DNA of 64,000 nt, taken from positions 62,001-126,000 of the forward strand of contig NZ_JACJSJ010000007.1 of NCBI RefSeq assembly GCF_014698115.1, read 5' to 3'. Positions 54,854 through 64,000 of the stretch are shown in pieces (position 1 is the first letter of the stretch; every line of letters starts with the position of its first letter). This DNA is from Nostoc sp. FACHB-973. GTDB taxonomy: Bacteria > Cyanobacteriota > Cyanobacteriia > Cyanobacteriales > Nostocaceae. The position numbers and the translations under genes are program-made. Below the pieces are notes generated by a model, which was not told the origin of the DNA, did not search any database, and saw nothing but the letters and a program-made list of their open reading frames with translations.

Positions 54854-57800
54854 TTAAACAAAAACAAAACGAGTATCTGTTACCAAATTTGTATTTTGGT
54901 TTAACCCGTTTTCTACAACAGCAATCAATTCGGCGCCATTGCTGGTGAAAATACCCACAGCAGATTTATTTATAGACACAGATGATGCTGACCCTAATGA
55001 ATAATTGTTAGCAACTCCTTTGAGTTGAATGCGATCGCTTGCTTGTAAGTTGAGAATATCCGCGTAGTCGCCATTACCGGAACTGGCGTAGAAAACAGAA
55101 GTGCTATCACCCAAAACGTAAGTATCTGCACCCTGGTCACCGTTGAGAAGATCGATTTCGTTTGTGCCACCACCCCAACCAATTAGGCGGTCGTTACCAT
55201 CGCCCCCGGAAACTAGATCGCTGCCAAGTCCACCTAAAATTGTGTCATTGCCATCGTCGCCAAGGAGTATGTCAGCACCTCCCTTGCCATCGAGGTAGTC
55301 ATTGCCTGCTCCGCCGTTAATGAACTCACTGGCATTAGTACCGATCGCGCGATCGCTCCCACCCTGAGCATTAACTATGTATTTGTTCAAACCAGTAAGC
55401 TGGTCGATAAAGATAATATCGTTGCCAGATGTGGCCTTGTTATTAGCAACAGTCAGTTCAAAAGTATCGCTGGCTGTCAGGCCTTTAGCATCAGCAGCGG
55501 TGACTGTGACTGCAAAAATACCAGTTGTGGAAACAGTGGCGGAGATTACACCAGTGTTGGCAACGATACTAGCTCCATTCGGTAAGCCAGTAGCGCTGTA
55601 AGTGAGGGTGTCACCTGGGTCGATGTCAGCAAATTTGTTACTGATATTGAAAGAGAAAGATTTGTCAGTGGAGATAATTTGATCGTCAATCGGTTGTACT
55701 ACTTGGGGAGCATTGTTTGCAGGCAAATTAAACCGAGCCACACTGGGGTCATGGTCGCTATCTTGATCGAAAAACTCTGAGTTGAAGTGAACTACGTCAT
55801 ACCCATCCAGTTTGCTGAGCAAGTTGTTACTGATTAAAATGTGGTCAAGGGTTTGGGCGTTGCCTTCAAAGTTGTAGGTGTAGCGCTCATTTTCAGGCAG
55901 AGTTTCAATCAGGGAAGTCAGTCCAGCGCTTTCTAGGATGGTGAGGGGGTTGGAAAACTCAAAGTCATTCAAGTCACCCGCTACGACTACATTGGCATTG
56001 GGGTCGATGGCTAAAATACTCTCAACGAAATTTTTGACTAAAGTAGCTTGTTGTTGACGCTGGACTTCGCTAGTCAGGGTTGGCGGTTGATTCGGTCCGT
56101 ATAATGGTTGGTCGCCACCTTTAGAATTAAAGTGGTTGCCAATTACGTACACAGTTTCACCGTTGAAAGTAAATTCACCAACTAAGGGTTTGCGACTGCT
56201 ATTAAAGGCGGAGTTGGTGGGGTCAATCAAACCAGGACTATTAGAAACTGTGGGAACACCAGAGTTATTGGTGACTGTGGTGTTGGAGGTGGAAGTACCA
56301 CCGGGACGATCTACAAAGCTGACACGATTGGGATTGAATAAGAAGCCGACGCGGATATTTCCGCCGGGTTCACCGCCATTGGTATTGTTAACTGGGTCAA
56401 TTTGGCGATATTCATAGGTGGGACCACCAGCAGCAGCAATGGCATTAATTAATGTTTGGAAGGTGGTACTGGCATCAACTACGCCGTTATTCGTCGCCCC
56501 GTTATTGTCTTGAATTTCCTCCAGACTAATGATGTCTGGCGATCGCAAATTATTGACAATGCGGTTAGCAAGGTTGTTAAACTTGGTTGCACCATCACCA
56601 GGGTCAAGATTTTCGACGTTGAAGGTAGCAACTGTTAGTTGATTGGTGGTGGGAGTTAAAGCTGTGACTTCTCTGGTGAGTGTGTTGGAAGTAACAGTCA
56701 CCGAGGTTGGCAGAACTTCGTAGTTATTGAAGTTATAATCAACCACACCCGTAATCGTGTCGAAAGTAGCACCGACATTCACTTGGGGTGAGTTACCAGA
56801 GGTAAACAGGGTATCATCAATTTGAATACGCTCTGGATTAAAGTCATTGGCACTAATGGCGATACCACCGCGTGCTGTGCGTCCGGTGACATTAGCGCCA
56901 TTGTCTGCCAGTATCCAAATCTCCCCAAAAGAATTTGTCGGGCTAACTGCCACAGGATTATTTACCTGTACCAGCATTCCTTCTAAGCTTTCGTAGAAAT
57001 CAATGCCATCTTGGGCAGGGTCGAAGGTAGTAATTCCAGTTTCGATATTGCCGCTAGTGTCGTTATCGATTACCGTCGTTGGAATAATTCTGCCGCCATT
57101 CCCAAGGATTGTGGCAGTTGGCAACGCATTGCCACTGGAGAGTTTGACAATTGTGGGGCTAGTAATTTCTGTGGTTGTCAGGTTATTGGCATTATTACCA
57201 GGACGAAACTCGGTGACTGTTCCAGTGACTAATACAGAATCTCCGACGGATACCGTTGGTGCTGATGAAGTGAAAACAAAAATGGCTTCAGAGGTGCGAT
57301 CGTTATTATCTGGGTTGGGATCTTGCAAGTAAAAACCGTTACTTGTTTTCACCGTGACAATTCCCGCTACATTGTTAACGGTCTGATTTCTCAAGGGTGA
57401 GATATGGCCTGCTCCCTGAATCTCGCTAATCTTAATGGATGGGGCTACTTCATTATCTGTCACCGTAATATCTGCAATAGCGTTAGTAAAACCTGTAGCT
57501 GAAGCAGTTATGGTCACTGACTGAGAGCCATCAAGTATCAGATCGTCTTCAGCGTTAATCGCAAAGGTTACAGTCGGACTATTGCCTATGAAGGTGACAG
57601 TTGTGGGTAGTGTTGCCTCAGTTGGATCGTTGCTGCTCAAATTGACAACTAAATCTGGTACAGAGGTGTCTGAGCGCGTCAGAGTGGCTATAGCAGCATT
57701 AGCCCCAGCATTCTCAGCAAATGAGCTAGGAGTAATACTTAAAGACAAAGTTGGCGTAGCTGGGATAGAGCGTAGACTATTAATATAAGTTGTATTAGCT

Positions 57801-58390
57801 CCGCCATTGGGCAAACCAGGTGTGGTTGTAGTAAATGCAATTCCTGTTGTCCAGTTAGTAGTGTTTGTTGCACCTCCAAGGTCAGAGTTTAGTGCATAGC
57901 CTGTATTGTTGGTGCTAGTACCAAAATTGACATTTGCTGCGCTTGTAAAGGCTCCGGTTGCAGTGCCAATATCTACAGCAAATCCGTCTGTTGAAATAGT
58001 ACTGCCAGTATTTGAAGTATCAACCCAAACAACATCATCAGCAGCAATATCTCCATTATTTCCGCTGTTGGCGTTAGGTAGGAAGGAACCACCAGCATTG
58101 AAAGCTATATTCCAGTCACCAGCTGATGGATTATATGATGTGTCCTGAGTAATAGCTGTATTTCCACCAATTGTAATGATAGTTCCGGCTTTAAAGGTAG
58201 AGGCTATAGAACTAACATTTGTAAATTTATAAGCAGAAAACTTAGAGGCTTTGGCACTTGTGGAGTCTCCCACAAAGAAAGACTCAAGCTGTATAGCAGT
58301 CAAGTCTTCAACAACTAAAAGCTCTATAAATTCGTCAGTTGTGGTCAGGGTTCCACCACGGTAAAATTCGTTGATAACGATCTTGGGCAT
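54854..58390 (-). CDS. Extracellular RTX nuclease (ExeM/NucH-like), 1178 aa
   Basis: The start is MPKIVINEFYRGG, an LTD-like domain (about 1-190), followed by a Calx-beta-like domain (about 210-320). Next come an OB-fold nuclease linker (ISEIQGAGHISPLRNQTV..VAGIVT, then GFYLQDP, about 330-590) and an EEP catalytic domain (LTVATFNVENLD, IISLEEIQDN, YVIGNHFNSKGGDQPL, VVVAGDLNDFE, LDHILIS, DHDPSVARF; about 590-905). The C-terminus has an Ig-like domain (APQVVQPIDDQ) and RTX repeats (NGGAGNDYLDGKGGADILLG). It degrades extracellular DNA, giving phosphate and nucleosides. A Pho-box-like array lies about 330-370 nt upstream. Confidence 0.92.
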   Translation of the reverse strand: MPKIVINEFYRGGTLTTTDEFIELLVVEDLTAIQLESFFVGDSTSAKASKFSAYKFTNVSSIASTFKAGTIITIGGNTAITQDTSYNPSAGDWNIAFNAGGSFLPNANSGNNGDIAADDVVWVDTSNTGSTISTDGFAVDIGTATGAFTSAANVNFGTSTNNTGYALNSDLGGATNTTNWTTGIAFTTTTPGLPNGGANTTYINSLRSIPATPTLSLSITPSSFAENAGANAAIATLTRSDTSVPDLVVNLSSNDPTEATLPTTVTFIGNSPTVTFAINAEDDLILDGSQSVTITASATGFTNAIADITVTDNEVAPSIKISEIQGAGHISPLRNQTVNNVAGIVTVKTSNGFYLQDPNPDNNDRTSEAIFVFTSSAPTVSVGDSVLVTGTVTEFRPGNNANNLTTTEITSPTIVKLSSGNALPTATILGNGGRIIPTTVIDNDTSGNIETGITTFDPAQDGIDFYESLEGMLVQVNNPVAVSPTNSFGEIWILADNGANVTGRTARGGIAISANDFNPERIQIDDTLFTSGNSPQVNVGATFDTITGVVDYNFNNYEVLPTSVTVTSNTLTREVTALTPTTNQLTVATFNVENLDPGDGATKFNNLANRIVNNLRSPDIISLEEIQDNNGATNNGVVDASTTFQTLINAIAAAGGPTYEYRQIDPVNNTNGGEPGGNIRVGFLFNPNRVSFVDRPGGTSTSNTTVTNNSGVPTVSNSPGLIDPTNSAFNSSRKPLVGEFTFNGETVYVIGNHFNSKGGDQPLYGPNQPPTLTSEVQRQQQATLVKNFVESILAIDPNANVVVAGDLNDFEFSNPLTILESAGLTSLIETLPENERYTYNFEGNAQTLDHILISNNLLSKLDGYDVVHFNSEFFDQDSDHDPSVARFNLPANNAPQVVQPIDDQIISTDKSFSFNISNKFADIDPGDTLTYSATGLPNGASIVANTGVISATVSTTGIFAVTVTAADAKGLTASDTFELTVANNKATSGNDIIFIDQLTGLNKYIVNAQGGSDRAIGTNASEFINGGAGNDYLDGKGGADILLGDDGNDTILGGLGSDLVSGGDGNDRLIGWGGGTNEIDLLNGDQGADTYVLGDSTSVFYASSGNGDYADILNLQASDRIQLKGVANNYSLGSASSVSINKSAVGIFTSNGAELIAVVENGLNQNTNLVTDTRFVFV

Positions 58391-58448
58391 AAAAACCTCT
58401 TCGTTTAATTGTGTGAACCTGCGATCGCAATATCACTTTGTGTCAAGG

Positions 58449-58565
58449 CTATATAAAGATATCTGCTGAGAAAACAACAGCATCAGAAGTCTGAGGGCTA
58501 ATACTGGCAGCATCAATGCCACCTTCAAAGTCCGAAGTGTGGAGAATTTGGAGTGTAAGTGCCAT
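58449..58565 (-). pseudogene. Remnant of a 5'-nucleotidase/RTX phosphatase gene, 38 aa
   Basis: From ATG 58565 a 38-aa frame reads MALTLQILHTSDFEGGIDA, which is the start of secreted 5'-nucleotidase/phosphatase-like proteins of cyanobacteria. It runs straight into SDAVVFSADIFI, which resembles the C-terminal end of the neighbouring RTX proteins ([10 protein letters not shown]). The large middle appears to have been deleted in frame. It may still be translated, but cannot be an enzyme. It lies just upstream of the nuclease gene, on the same strand. Confidence 0.6.
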
Positions 58566-58717
58566 TTTTTTGCCAGTAAAACAACGTTAACTGCAAAGAT
58601 GCACTTCGCAGTTAGAGCGAGAGCAATTCCAAATAAAGTTTCTAAACCACCATTTTTGGCAGTTCAGAAAAGTTATTTGTACAACTTTTGAGTATTTAAC
58701 TATTCAGCCACCTTAAA

Positions 58718-58758
58718 CTATCTGAATAAAGTTAAGAAACAGCTAGCAAAAGGTTAAA
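58718..58758 (-). promoter_or_regulatory. Pho-box-like array, 11-bp periodicity
   Basis: On the minus strand four 8-mers stand exactly 11 bp apart: TTTAACCT (58758), GCTAGCTG (58747), CTTAACTT (58736) and TCAGATAG (58725). Two of them match the cyanobacterial PhoB (SphR) box, C/T-TTAAC-C/T-T with 3-bp spacers. It precedes the 5'-nucleotidase remnant, the nuclease and the phytase genes, all with phosphate-related functions. Confidence 0.5.
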
Positions 58759-59209
58759 ACTACAGATAGTTCAGCCAAAGATACAAACAGTTAAGGATAT
58801 TTGCCCGAAAAACTTCTCAATACCAGCACATCACATCGCATTTCTTCACTCAACAACAAAAGTGCGATCGCCAAAAGTTTTCTCTACAATTACAGCAGTT
58901 TTCATGTATTGGAACCACATCTGTTGTCAAGGCACAGCATTGCTGTGCCCCTACAGCGAGCGAGCGTGGTCTATTTACCTGAAAATAGCTGTAAAATCTC
59001 AAACTCCCTGTCCTCTCTGCGTCTCTGCATGAGATAAATCATCGTGCAAACATACAATACTAATTCTTGGGCGTTGCTGAATTTGGTCATGAATTATGTT
59101 TGTATATATTTTGTCGTTTAATGCCAAATCCTTGTAGAGACGTAGCATTGCTACGTCTCTACATACCTGTAAATTGTAAATTCATATCTTGATTCAGCAA
59201 CGTCTTTAA

Positions 59210-59312
59210 GGGACTTCCAGAAAATAAATTATCCCAAATTATTTGTACATTTTTCGGGTAGCACAGCTGTGCTACCCTACTATGGAATATTTTTTTCCTT
59301 GGAAGTCCCCTA
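59210..59312. mobile_element. MITE-like element, family C (about 103 bp)
   Basis: The ends AAGGGACTTCCA / TTGGAAGTCCCC and the interior with GTAGCACAGC-TGTGCTACCC match the copy at 43690-43814. It ends 2-3 nt before the glgB stop codon and could serve as its terminator. Confidence 0.8.
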
Positions 59313-59314
59313 AA

Positions 59315-61609
59315 TTAACCTTCCAATGCCTTCGCAGTCTTCTCCTTATCCAACTTCAGAATCAACACACCCAAAGGTGGTAAACACAAATCCAGGGAAT
59401 AAGAACGACTGTGCAAAGACCAATCATCTGTCCACTTCCCGCCTAAATTGCCCATATTACTGCCGCCATACTGACGTGCATCGCTATTAAACAACTCGGT
59501 ATAAAATCCCTTTTCCGGGACACCGATACGGTAGTGAGAATGGGGTTGCGGCGTGAAGTTGCAAACCACGATCGCAAAATCTTCAGAATCCTTGTCACGT
59601 CTGATAAAGGAAACCACGCTATGGCGGTTATCGCTACAGTCAACCCACTCAAACCCCGGTTCGGCAAAATCCTGGGTGTATAAAGTTGGTTCACTGCGGT
59701 AGAGATGGTTCAAATCCTGGAAAAATGTTTTTAACTGTTGATGGGCTTCATATTGTAATAAGTGCCACTCCAAGTCAGCCCAAACATTCCACTCACTCCA
59801 CTGTCCAAACTCCATGCTCATAAACATGGTTTTCTTGCCTGGGTGAGCAAACATATAAGTAAACAAACAACGCACATTAGCAAACTTCTGCCATCTATCC
59901 CCCGGCATTTTGCCGATGATATTGCTCTTACCATGTACCACTTCATCGTGGGACAAGGCTAGCATGAAGTTCTCACTGTGGTTATACCACATACTAAAGG
60001 TGATATTATTTTGGTGGAATTGGCGGAACCAAGGGTCCATGCTGAAGTAGTCCAGCATATCATGCATCCAGCCCATATTCCATTTCAAGTTAAAGCCCAG
60101 CCCGCCTGTGTAGGTAGGCCAAGATACCATCGGCCAAGAAGTGGATTCTTCAGCAATTGAAAGAATTCCAGGGAAATAGCTGAAGATAATGTGATTTACT
60201 TGACGCAGAAAATCTGCTGCTTCTAGGTTTTCTCTGCCGCCATACTGGTTAGGCAACCATTCTCCTGGTTTGCGGCAATAGTCATTGTAGAGCATCGAAG
60301 CCACAGCATCGACACGAATTCCATCAATGTGGTACTTATCAAACCAGAACAGGGCATTGGCTGCCAGGAAATTACTAACTTCATGGCGACTGTAGTTGAA
60401 TACTAAAGTACCCCATTCTTTGTGTTCGCCTTTGCGGGGGTCTGCGTGTTCGTATAAGTGGCTACCATCAAAGAATGCTAAACCATGACCATCTTTAGGG
60501 AAGTGACCAGGAACCCAATCCACAATTACGCCTATATCATTTTCGTGACATTTGTCAACAAAATACATGAAATCTTCGGGCGTACCAAAACGGGAAGTGG
60601 GGGCATAGTACCCGGTTACTTGATAACCCCAAGAACCATCAAAGGGATGCTCCGCAATGGGTAGCAATTCTAGGTGGGTGTATCCCAATTCTTTGACGTA
60701 GGGAATGAGCCTGTCTGCTAGTTCTCGGTAAGTTAGGAAACGTGCGCCTGGTTTGAGTTCCGAAACGATAACTACAGGTTCAGTTTCACCATTCGCTAAT
60801 TTAGCTGGTTCGGCACTAGAAGCGTGTAACCAAGAGCCTAAATGCACTTCATAAACTGAAACTGGCTGGGTGAGGGGGTCACTATGACGCCGTTTTTCCA
60901 TCCAGTCTTTGTCATTCCAATTGTAAGTATCTAAATCAGTGACAATGGACGCCGTTTTTGGGCGGGCTTCCTGCTGGAAACCGTAGGGATCGGATTTTTC
61001 GTAAATGTGACCTTCAAAATTTTTGATTTCATATTTGTAATGCTCGCCCACTCCGATTTCCGGAATGAACAATTCCCAAATTCCGGTAGCGCCTTTACGC
61101 ATCTGGTGTTTGCGCCCATCCCAGAGGTTAAAATCTCCCAAGAGTGAAACATTCCGGGCGTTGGGTGCCCAAACGGCAAAATAAACGCCCTTAACACCGT
61201 CGATTTGGGTGGGGTGCGCTCCCAGTTTCTCGTAAATTCGATGATGGTTGCCTTCAGCAAACAAATGCAAGTCAAACTCTGTCAAGCGGGGAGAACGGAA
61301 AGCATAGGGGTCATAGGTGACACGCTCATGTTCTCCTTCTTTAATCCGTAACTGGTAGTTTGTCAGTTCTGCGGTTTCAATGGTGCATTCAAAAAAGTGG
61401 GGATGATGCACTGTTTGCATTGGGTATTCTTTCCGTTGTTCAGGAAGAACTACCCATGCTGCACTTGCGTTTGGTAGGTAGGCTCTCACAGCCCAGACAG
61501 TTTTGCCATCTTGTTCTATGGGATGAGAACCTAGTATTTCAAAGGGATCGTGATGCTGATTCCAAACGATACGGTTAACCTGTTCAGGAGCGATCGTGGT
61601 CATGGACAT
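59315..61609 (-). CDS. glgB: 1,4-alpha-glucan branching enzyme, 764 aa
   Basis: A full-length GH13 branching enzyme. It has an N-terminal CBM48-like domain ([33 protein letters not shown]), then the catalytic barrel with [35 protein letters not shown], the nucleophile region [12 protein letters not shown], acid/base Glu in IAEEST, and [10 protein letters not shown], and a C-terminal all-beta domain. It introduces alpha-1,6 branches into glycogen. The start could be Met1 (61609) or Met3. No neighbouring glycogen genes are present. Confidence 0.97.
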   Translation of the reverse strand: MSMTTIAPEQVNRIVWNQHHDPFEILGSHPIEQDGKTVWAVRAYLPNASAAWVVLPEQRKEYPMQTVHHPHFFECTIETAELTNYQLRIKEGEHERVTYDPYAFRSPRLTEFDLHLFAEGNHHRIYEKLGAHPTQIDGVKGVYFAVWAPNARNVSLLGDFNLWDGRKHQMRKGATGIWELFIPEIGVGEHYKYEIKNFEGHIYEKSDPYGFQQEARPKTASIVTDLDTYNWNDKDWMEKRRHSDPLTQPVSVYEVHLGSWLHASSAEPAKLANGETEPVVIVSELKPGARFLTYRELADRLIPYVKELGYTHLELLPIAEHPFDGSWGYQVTGYYAPTSRFGTPEDFMYFVDKCHENDIGVIVDWVPGHFPKDGHGLAFFDGSHLYEHADPRKGEHKEWGTLVFNYSRHEVSNFLAANALFWFDKYHIDGIRVDAVASMLYNDYCRKPGEWLPNQYGGRENLEAADFLRQVNHIIFSYFPGILSIAEESTSWPMVSWPTYTGGLGFNLKWNMGWMHDMLDYFSMDPWFRQFHQNNITFSMWYNHSENFMLALSHDEVVHGKSNIIGKMPGDRWQKFANVRCLFTYMFAHPGKKTMFMSMEFGQWSEWNVWADLEWHLLQYEAHQQLKTFFQDLNHLYRSEPTLYTQDFAEPGFEWVDCSDNRHSVVSFIRRDKDSEDFAIVVCNFTPQPHSHYRIGVPEKGFYTELFNSDARQYGGSNMGNLGGKWTDDWSLHSRSYSLDLCLPPLGVLILKLDKEKTAKALEG

Positions 61610-61882
61610 GAAGCTACCTAAGTGTAATAACGTGATTGACTAAACGTACTTTTTTAATATCTATATATATTCTTTACATTTATTTGCAAATTTGTCGCCA
61701 CCGTTATCCTACCTCAGAATGAGTCATCTGTTTTTGAGGGGTTGGGGACTGGAGACTGGGGACTGGGGACTGGGGACTGGGGACTGGGGGAGATGAGCGG
61801 GATGAGGGGGATGAGGGAGTGGGGGAGGTGAAGGAGGTAGAGGGAAAATAGCCAATGACTAATGACTAATGACTAATGACTA
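61610..61882. repeat. Heptamer tract GGGGACT and AATGACT repeats
   Basis: About 61743-61785 carries six to seven GGGGACT units, then a GGGGGATGA-rich tract (to about 61850), then four AATGACT units (61854-61881). Nothing coding. Confidence 0.85.
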
Positions 61883-62215
61883 TTAAAAATTTAAAAATGG
61901 GAAAAACTGAAGTAAGGTTTTACGTAGGCGAAGTAAGTAAATCTGGTCACGAATTTTGGGGTCTAGTTTTGGCGGCGGTACTGCTTGCAACTGTTCTTGT
62001 AGCTGGGCATATTCGGCAGCAGTCAGGAATTTTCCATCGATGGGCGATCGCGCCTCTATGATAATCTGTGTCCGTAATATCTCTTCTGGTGTATCCTCTG
62101 GTGGCGGTAATGCTATTACCGTTGATCCCCAATAGCTACTTAAAAATATAAATGTTGCGCTAATTACAAATAAAAACAGTAATTTTACTATTTTTTTGAC
62201 TTTAACTTTCACCAT
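61883..62215 (-). CDS. Small exported cyanobacterial protein, 110 aa
   Basis: The likely start is ATG 62215 or the GTG three nt later, beside AAGGAG; a longer frame to 62308 is open. A signal peptide or N-terminal anchor (KLLFLFVISATFIFLSS) leads to a mature part with PPPEDTPEEILRTQIIIEARSP-type sequence and a G-K-F-LTAAEYAQLQEQL segment, ending in a basic, aromatic tail (LRLRKTLLQFFPFLNF). It resembles short conserved hypothetical proteins of filamentous cyanobacteria. Function unknown. Confidence 0.75.
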   Translation of the reverse strand: MVKVKVKKIVKLLFLFVISATFIFLSSYWGSTVIALPPPEDTPEEILRTQIIIEARSPIDGKFLTAAEYAQLQEQLQAVPPPKLDPKIRDQIYLLRLRKTLLQFFPFLNF

Positions 62216-62308
62216 CTCCTTAACTGCATTCACAACGCAGCATGAAAATCTGTTTTTCCGCCCAATGCCCCATCCCAATAAAAATCTGGCAACATCAAGA
62301 GACATCAC

Positions 62309-62855
62309 CAGATTTTATTTTTTGATACATGATGAATTGTTTTGTCCTTTCAAAATTCAGTAATCTAAGCCATTTTACAGCAGTGTCCTTTATTGACTCT
62401 CCTAATTACCTGATGCCTGAGCAAGCTATTATACAGCGCCATCAACATATACTGGCCATTCAAAAATTTTGAAAAGCTTGGTTAATAGGCTTTGGTATTT
62501 TAGTAAGTCTCAAGAAGCCTGAAACTCAGGCTTCTTAAACGGCTGTACCATTTCGTACTCCTGGGTAGAAGCAAGCTAAGTGAAGCATCTTTGCCAGGAG
62601 ACGGGTACAGAACTTGGGAATTTTAATTTTTGGACAAGTCGGAGATCAGGCTTCCTTAAATCTCAACTTCAGTGATTTTGTCTACTCTACAAAGAAGCAA
62701 GCTAGACTTGCGTTTCTCACATAAGCTGTACAAAGCTCTCACACTCCAACACACAGGTGCGGGTTTTTATGTGAACTTGATTTATTCAAGTTATGTGGTG
62801 AGTACCTTTGTCAGTAAGCTATTCTGCGCTGATTTCAACTCAATTTTAGAGTGCC
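62309..62855. terminator. Intergenic region with a strong hairpin
   Basis: At about 62513-62536, GAAGCCTGA-AAC-TCAGGCTTC forms a perfect 9-bp stem, usable as a terminator in either direction, although it is not followed by a clear T-run. No gene was seen in the rest. Confidence 0.45.
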
Positions 62856-63068
62856 TTATTTAGGACTAGCAGTCGGAGTAGCAGTCGGAGTAGCTGCGGG
62901 AGTAGCTGGGGGAGTAGCTGGGGGAGTAGCAGGAGGCGCGTCTGTCGGTTCACCTGTAGCCGCTGGAGTACTAGTAGTACCACCACCACCTTCACCGCCA
63001 CCTTCACAGGCTCCCAGAATTGCGGCCAGACTTAACATTAGAGCCAAACCAAAGATTTTTGTTTTCAT
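62856..63068 (-). CDS. Small Pro/Thr/Ala-rich lipoprotein, 70 aa
   Basis: A perfect AGAGGAG box lies just upstream of ATG 63068. The signal peptide (FGLALMLSLAAI) ends in the lipobox LGAC, so the mature protein is lipid-anchored through its cysteine at residue 21. The rest is a Gly-rich then P-A-T repeat (about 11 PAT/PTA units) with no folded domain. Probably a disordered surface or periplasmic lipoprotein. Confidence 0.8.
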   Translation of the reverse strand: MKTKIFGLALMLSLAAILGACEGGGEGGGGTTSTPAATGEPTDAPPATPPATPPATPAATPTATPTASPK

Positions 63069-63781
63069 AACTCCTCTTTCACCAATTGTGGCTAGAAAAA
63101 TTTTTCGCCTGTTGAATACGATACCGTATTTATCGCTTTTTTTTAAATGCTGTAAGATTACATACTAAAAAAAAACAACCCTTTGGGGTATTCTTTTTGA
63201 AATCAACTATCATACAGCCATTTGATTAGTTTCTCTGAACTCAGGAGCAAAATCCAAAGTATTAAATTTTCTCGTCAGCCGAGCTATCATAACAAAAATT
63301 TTATCGTTAAGAATTTAGCAGTCAGTCATCAGAATCTAAAATGTATTGGAGTTTGACTTAAGTCAATGAATACAGAGGTTGAAAATCTCCCCAGATCTAC
63401 AATTGGCAGGTCTACGTTAAAACATTAGTATAAAAAAATACTTATTTACTTCTGGATCTCTGAACTTGTGATCTGCGGAAGCTGCTCACAAGTTGTGTGT
63501 GAATTCTGGTCTGTTTTTTATTTTTTTCACAGAGTATTGCATCTTGCTGCTCCCCATTGCCATACTTTAGGTGCGATATCTAAACAGCAAGCTATCCAGT
63601 TTATAATCGGTGACTGCAAACATTGCAATATCCAGGGGATACAAACATTGATATAGCTAGCTATTAGAGCAGTTAAAAGGGTGTAGTCTGTTATGTGTGT
63701 TTGTTGCATAGAAGGGTATTTTAACCCTAGCAAAAACAGACAATCAATTCAAAGTACAGTATTTTTCATCTAAAAAAATTT
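63069..63781. other. Intergenic region, no gene seen
   Basis: AT-rich spacer between divergent genes. It should contain promoters for both, but none can be assigned. No repeats of the kind seen elsewhere stand out. Confidence 0.5.
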
Positions 63782-64000
63782 ATGGTTATTGCTCGGAAAT
63801 CAGCTGTTTCTACAAGGGGTACTTCGTTTTGGCGAGATTCTATTCTTTCTTTGGGGAGGCGACGACGTTCTGCGCGTCTGGAGTCAGCAGCCCAGAGTAG
63901 TTCTATACCCAGTACCCAAGCTGCACGAGTATCCTCTCGAAGACGAAAGCGTTCCTCAAAAAATTTATCGGTTTCTTACACAAATGAGGCAGTTACGCCC
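63782..64000 (+). CDS. N-terminus of an unidentified basic protein, partial (at least 73 aa)
   Basis: An open frame starts at ATG 63782 (MVIARKSAVSTRG) and runs off the right edge. The visible part is strongly basic, with RRRR and SRRRKRSS clusters and many Ser, consistent with the cytoplasmic head of a membrane protein such as a penicillin-binding or cell-division protein. The identity cannot be fixed from this fragment. Confidence 0.6.
   Translation, partial: MVIARKSAVSTRGTSFWRDSILSLGRRRRSARLESAAQSSSIPSTQAARVSSRRRKRSSKNLSVSYTNEAVTP

Larger units (their letters stand above)
58566..59314. repeat. Intergenic region with Pho-box-like array and MITE
   Basis: It holds the array at 58718-58758, a hairpin AAGGCACAGCA-TTGCTGTGCC (about 58930-58950), a GTAGAGACG...CGTCTCTAC hairpin (about 59134-59162) and the MITE at 59210-59312. 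No supported gene. Confidence 0.55.

Noticed and set aside
62856-63168. Plus-strand Gly/Val-rich frame
   Set aside because: Antisense of the lipoprotein's PAT repeats; the minus-strand gene has a perfect ribosome binding site and lipobox.
63468-63733. Short frames on both strands upstream of the last gene
   Set aside because: They overlap each other, lack ribosome binding sites and have no domain-like sequence.

Overview
The window comes from the chromosome of a filamentous, heterocyst-type cyanobacterium (Nostoc/Anabaena/Calothrix-like). The signs are many HIP1 palindromes (GCGATCGC), heptanucleotide tandem repeats between genes (GGGGACT, AATTCAG, AATGACT), many short palindromic MITE-like elements, a microviridin locus, a PEP-CTERM protein and large RTX proteins. 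No rRNA, tRNA or CRISPR was seen.

Region 1 (1-24.8 kb) is an extracellular/thylakoid-type contractile injection system (eCIS) locus. On the minus strand lie three DUF4157 (eCIS-associated) proteins. One of at least 1649 aa runs off the left edge and carries a C-terminal segment resembling an ADP-ribosyltransferase. The other two (447 and 960 aa) share an almost identical ~330-aa N-terminus but have unrelated C-termini. Divergently, on the plus strand, lie a small protein, a tube protein, a very long low-complexity protein with tape-measure-like motifs, an Afp7-like tube/baseplate protein, a VgrG-like spike, gp25, baseplate J, a tail protein I-like wedge and a 398-aa accessory protein. Sheath, AAA+ ATPase and PAAR tip genes are not in the window. 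Between the second and third DUF4157 genes lie two HigBA toxin-antitoxin modules. Each higB is split by the same ~104-bp MITE at a TA dinucleotide.

Region 2 (24.9-34.4 kb) holds assorted genes: a pentapeptide-repeat protein, a BASS-type transporter, an exported arylsulfatase with its own exported formylglycine-generating enzyme, an ethylene-receptor-type hybrid histidine kinase with all seven ETR1 ethylene/copper-site residues, a SucD-like protein lacking the phospho-histidine, and an Ada/Ogt-type DNA methyltransferase that looks 5'-truncated.

Region 3 (34.5-58.6 kb) is a secretome island. It has a seven-bladed propeller/DUF4114 protein, an RTX/Calx-beta/DUF4114 protein, and three giant RTX proteins carrying phosphohydrolase domains (GDPD, EEP plus beta-propeller phytase, extracellular nuclease), probably for scavenging organic phosphate. 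A PhoB-box-like array precedes the nuclease gene, and a collapsed 5'-nucleotidase-like remnant lies beside it. Embedded here is a microviridin-type graspetide locus: an SbmA/BacA-like ABC exporter, a single MdnC/MvdD-type ATP-grasp ligase, a 48-aa precursor and a second precursor killed by a stop codon. The intact precursor has Asn in place of the Glu needed for the lactam, which matches the absence of the lactam-forming ligase.

Region 4 (59.3-64 kb) holds glgB, two small exported proteins and the start of an unidentified basic protein. Intergenic spaces are dominated by at least four MITE-like families and heptamer repeats.
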